Part shown: piece by piece, positions 62,503 to 64,000 of the stretch
How positions within the stretch are numbered: the first letter of the stretch is position 1
Layout: every line of letters begins with the position of its first letter
Assembly (NCBI GenBank): GCA_002381645.1
Contig: DFXE01000007.1
Span: forward strand, 11,650-75,649
DNA: 64,000 nt
Source: Bacteroidales bacterium UBA4116
GTDB taxonomy: Bacteria; Bacteroidota; Bacteroidia; Bacteroidales; Tannerellaceae
Direction of reading: 5' to 3'
Notes under the pieces: generated by a model
Told to the model about the DNA's origin: nothing
Seen by the model: only the letters and a program-made list of their open reading frames with translations
Database searches by the model: none
Made by a program: the position numbers and the translations under genes

Positions 62503-62702
62503 GAGATCAAATCGATTCACAAAATCTTCCAAAAGGCATTAGGCTTTACACCATTGAGGATGTTATGCGTGCTTGGAATATGAGTAGATCAAAAATTTAC
62601 AGGATAATATCTCAAGGGAGTATTAGAGTAGTAAAAATAGAAGGCTCAACAAGGTTCATCCCTTCTGATGTAGAAAATTTCATAAAGGATAATACATACT
62701 GA
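62499..62702 (+). CDS. Excisionase-like helix-turn-helix protein
   Basis: 67 residues. LYTIEDVMRAWNMSRSKIYR (~16-35) then GSTRFIPSDVENFIKDN is the MerR/HTH_17 excisionase fold (recognition helix in SRSKIYRII, then the wing with RF-P-S-DV-F). Such proteins act as excisionases or small regulators of phages and conjugative elements. No integrase is in the window; if the element continues right, one may be there. Confidence 0.78.
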   Translation: MRDQIDSQNLPKGIRLYTIEDVMRAWNMSRSKIYRIISQGSIRVVKIEGSTRFIPSDVENFIKDNTY

Positions 62703-62764
62703 ACTGTCGGGAGACAGTGTGTTTATATACTGTTAGCAAAAGCAGCCCGGTGAAAGCCCGGGCT
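62703..62764 (+). other. Two-hairpin intergenic RNA element
   Basis: A 6-bp stem ACTGTC/GACAGT with GGGA tetraloop (62703-62718) starts at the base after the stop codon. A 7-bp stem AGCCCGG/CCGGGCT (62744-62764) follows. The pair could be an mRNA stability or translation-control element, or a processing site. Not a classical terminator: no T-run follows. Confidence 0.5.
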
Positions 62765-62793
62765 AATTAAGAAATCATTTAAAACTGCAAAAC

Positions 62794-63021
62794 ATGGAAA
62801 AAAAAACAATTAAAAAAATCATTCTTGATGTGAGACCCGGAGAGGTATTTCCTGTGGATGGAACAGATAGGACTGCAAGCTTTCGTTCGGTTGCATATAA
62901 ATTAAATAGGTACAATACAGCTGAAGATGAAAAACTTTTGCTTGACGGCAGGCCAAAATATTCTATTGTGAGCAGTAAGCTACTCGACAAAGTTTTTGTA
63001 ATCAACAATCTACCTCAATAG
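62794..63021 (+). CDS. Hypothetical protein, possible phage-type
   Basis: 75 residues with no signal or helix for membranes. It starts MEKKTIKKIILDVRPGEVFP and is predicted alpha/beta (basic start, YSIVSSKLLDKVFVINNL end). I do not recognise the family. Two bases separate it from the LuxR-like gene, so it is part of the same rightward run. Confidence 0.6.
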   Translation: MEKKTIKKIILDVRPGEVFPVDGTDRTASFRSVAYKLNRYNTAEDEKLLLDGRPKYSIVSSKLLDKVFVINNLPQ

Positions 63022-63023
63022 TC

Positions 63024-63395
63024 ATGGCAACAACCTATGAACATCTAATACAGGGCAGAGTATTTACGGAAGTAGCAGAACAATGCGACTTTACCGGGCA
63101 GCTTTACGCGATAGGAAAAGAGAAGCCTGAAATAGCAAAAATGAAATGCCGGTCCGTATCGACAGTAAATAATCAGATTCAAACCCTTTTTGAAGTATTG
63201 GGGGTAAGAAATGGCAGGGAACTTGCTATTGAATATGCTAAAAGGGTTTTTGTTTTGGCAATACTTATAGCCTTTTCATGCAATTTAAACTACCAGTCAA
63301 GAAGGCAAAGAAACTCAGGTAACTACAGATGTCAATACTTATGCCGAATCCGCACAAAATCCCACGGAGAGATATTAACAATAATACCCGTATGA
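63024..63395 (+). CDS. LuxR/GerE-type HTH protein with a membrane segment, possibly frameshifted
   Basis: 123 residues as read. Residues ~28-75 hold a LuxR-type helix-turn-helix (IGKEKPEIAKMKCRSVSTVNNQI). A hydrophobic stretch (VFVLAILIAFSCNL, ~75-88) follows and could be a membrane anchor or lipobox-like end. After it the sequence turns Arg/Cys-rich and unnatural. The +1 frame from about 63287 instead reads a hydrophilic Thr/Gln/Glu tail (TTSQEGKETQVTTDVN) to a stop at 63378. So the gene may carry a one-base insertion or use a shift near TTTAAAC (63284-63290). Confidence 0.55.
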   Translation: MATTYEHLIQGRVFTEVAEQCDFTGQLYAIGKEKPEIAKMKCRSVSTVNNQIQTLFEVLGVRNGRELAIEYAKRVFVLAILIAFSCNLNYQSRRQRNSGNYRCQYLCRIRTKSHGEILTIIPV

Positions 63396-63396
63396 T

Positions 63397-63558
63397 ATGA
63401 AATCAAAAAAAGTAATAGACCTTATAACAGGCGAAATAGTGCACAAAAGCCGCTTATTTAAGTTAGTAGGGCCGGCGGAATACGAGGGCCTTATGAAAGG
63501 TAAAATCGTCCACAAATGGGAGCATACTAAACGCGGATTAATAGAAATAAAACTCTAG
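63397..63558 (+). CDS. Small hypothetical protein (53 residues)
   Basis: ATG 63397 to TAG 63556-63558, found by translating the gap. It starts MKSKKVIDLITGEIVHKSRL and contains GPAEYEGLMKGKIVHKWEH. Two turn/strand halves with IVHK repeated suggest a small beta fold. Basic and soluble. No family is recognised. It lies one base after the LuxR-like stop and 5 bases before the next ATG. Confidence 0.6.
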   Translation: MKSKKVIDLITGEIVHKSRLFKLVGPAEYEGLMKGKIVHKWEHTKRGLIEIKL

Positions 63559-63563
63559 GCGGT

Positions 63564-63863
63564 ATGAAAAAGAAACTAATCTTATCCGGACTATGGGTAA
63601 TAGTAAGCCTCTTAGCCTTATTATTCGAGCCAACCTCCCTGTCAGATTATGGATTTACAGTCTTCTTGTGTTATTACATGTTCTTCCTAACGAATATAAT
63701 TATTGCCTGTATCTACGCTAACAAACAATTAAGACTATTATGGTATGGGCATAAAATACCATTCGAATTGCCGGAGGATTGCAAAGTTTCCAAAGTGGAA
63801 ATAATTAACAACACGCTTGTGACAATATACGAATTAGACAAATCATTTAAAACCAATAAATAA
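63564..63863 (+). CDS. Small two-helix membrane protein
   Basis: 99 residues with two hydrophobic helices (~4-22 and ~31-51, FLCYYMFFLTNIIIACIYA). A hydrophilic tail of ~48 residues follows (LPEDCKVSKVEIINNTLVTI). Family not recognised. It belongs to the rightward run of the putative element; a phage or exclusion role is only a guess. Confidence 0.6.
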   Translation: MKKKLILSGLWVIVSLLALLFEPTSLSDYGFTVFLCYYMFFLTNIIIACIYANKQLRLLWYGHKIPFELPEDCKVSKVEIINNTLVTIYELDKSFKTNK

Positions 63864-63866
63864 ATC

Positions 63867-64000
63867 ATGGAAGAAAAAGTAAAGATCCAAATTAAATCCT
63901 TCTGGGGTAAAGTTCTTTTCGAATACGAAAAAGTAGATAACACCATTAAGGAAACTTTACTGGAAGCTTTAAAAAGCGATGCAGACCTAAGCGATGCAAA
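63867..64000 (+). CDS. Pentapeptide-repeat protein (cut by the right edge)
   Basis: 44 residues are visible. After a start MEEKVKIQIKSFWGKVLFEY, a helix leads to ALKSDADLSDA, the first A(D/N)LSX pentapeptide repeat. Pentapeptide-repeat proteins with this type of N-terminus are, as I recall, common in Bacteroidales prophages. The gene continues beyond 64000. Confidence 0.7.
   Translation, partial: MEEKVKIQIKSFWGKVLFEYEKVDNTIKETLLEALKSDADLSDA

Noticed and set aside
62775..63008. Minus-strand 77-codon frame
   Set aside because: Complements the better supported plus-strand gene at 62794-63021 that is in line with its neighbours.
63284..63322. Programmed -1 frameshift at TTTAAAC
   Set aside because: The -1 frame ends after ten residues; the protein-like continuation is in the +1 frame, so an indel fits better.
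1..64000. CRISPR arrays, rRNA genes, complete insertion sequences
   Set aside because: No regularly spaced repeats, no rRNA signature and no transposase gene were seen.

Overview
The window comes from a chromosome of a Bacteroidales bacterium (phylum Bacteroidota). I infer this from the gene families (RprXY-type two-component system, DUF4924, DUF4254, DUF5672, DUF6057, tricorn-like S41 protease), from secreted proteins that end in type IX-like C-terminal modules, and from gene starts preceded by the Bacteroidales -7 element TAnnTTTG instead of an E. coli-type -10 box. The family could be Dysgonomonadaceae, Porphyromonadaceae or Tannerellaceae; I cannot fix the genus. No rRNA, tRNA, CRISPR array or complete insertion sequence is visible.

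Layout. 1-2.7 kb: the anaerobic class III ribonucleotide reductase pair nrdD-nrdG on the minus strand (nrdG runs off the left edge). 2.9-4.85 kb: a cobalamin riboswitch on the plus strand leading an AspT/YidE-type transporter. 4.9-7.9 kb: an operon of DUF4924, rfbD and prfC. 8.0-10.85 kb: a tiny secreted protein, then an RprX/RprY-like kinase and regulator ending in a shared terminator. 10.9-15.5 kb (minus): a CstA carbon-starvation transporter followed by a DUF6057 membrane protein and a TolB-like lipoprotein with a heme c motif. 15.6-30.8 kb (minus): the division and cell wall (dcw) cluster rsmH-ftsL-ftsI-murE-mraY-murD-ftsW-murG-murC-ftsQ-ftsA-ftsZ-yqeY, tightly packed or overlapping and without mraZ at its head. 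31-34 kb: a secreted leucine-rich-repeat protein, dusB, and a probable small RNA or attenuated leader. 34.1-38.9 kb: an LPS or glycan core locus (FkbM methyltransferase, DUF5672, GT2-like facing a sugar kinase, GT9 heptosyltransferase-like and DUF4254). 39-46.4 kb (minus): tricorn-like protease, LolC/E-like permease, rbfA, O-methyltransferase, pyk, aroQ. 46.5-49.4 kb: xerD and a large secreted protein. 49.5-56.7 kb: an MFS/POT transporter, argS, a ferritin-VIT1 fusion and a SNF2 helicase. 56.7-60.95 kb (minus): topA and small genes.

61.2-64 kb looks different: AT-rich small genes, a divergent switch with an XRE-type repressor facing an excisionase-like HTH protein and a run of small plus-strand genes, ending in a pentapeptide-repeat gene cut by the right edge. 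This is the probable left arm of a prophage or other integrated element.

Most of the window is conserved housekeeping. The parts most worth a second look are the riboswitch-controlled transporter, the structured RNA at 33.95-34.08 kb ahead of the LPS locus, and the putative prophage switch, where repressor and neighbour share an unusual Gly/Asn-rich module.
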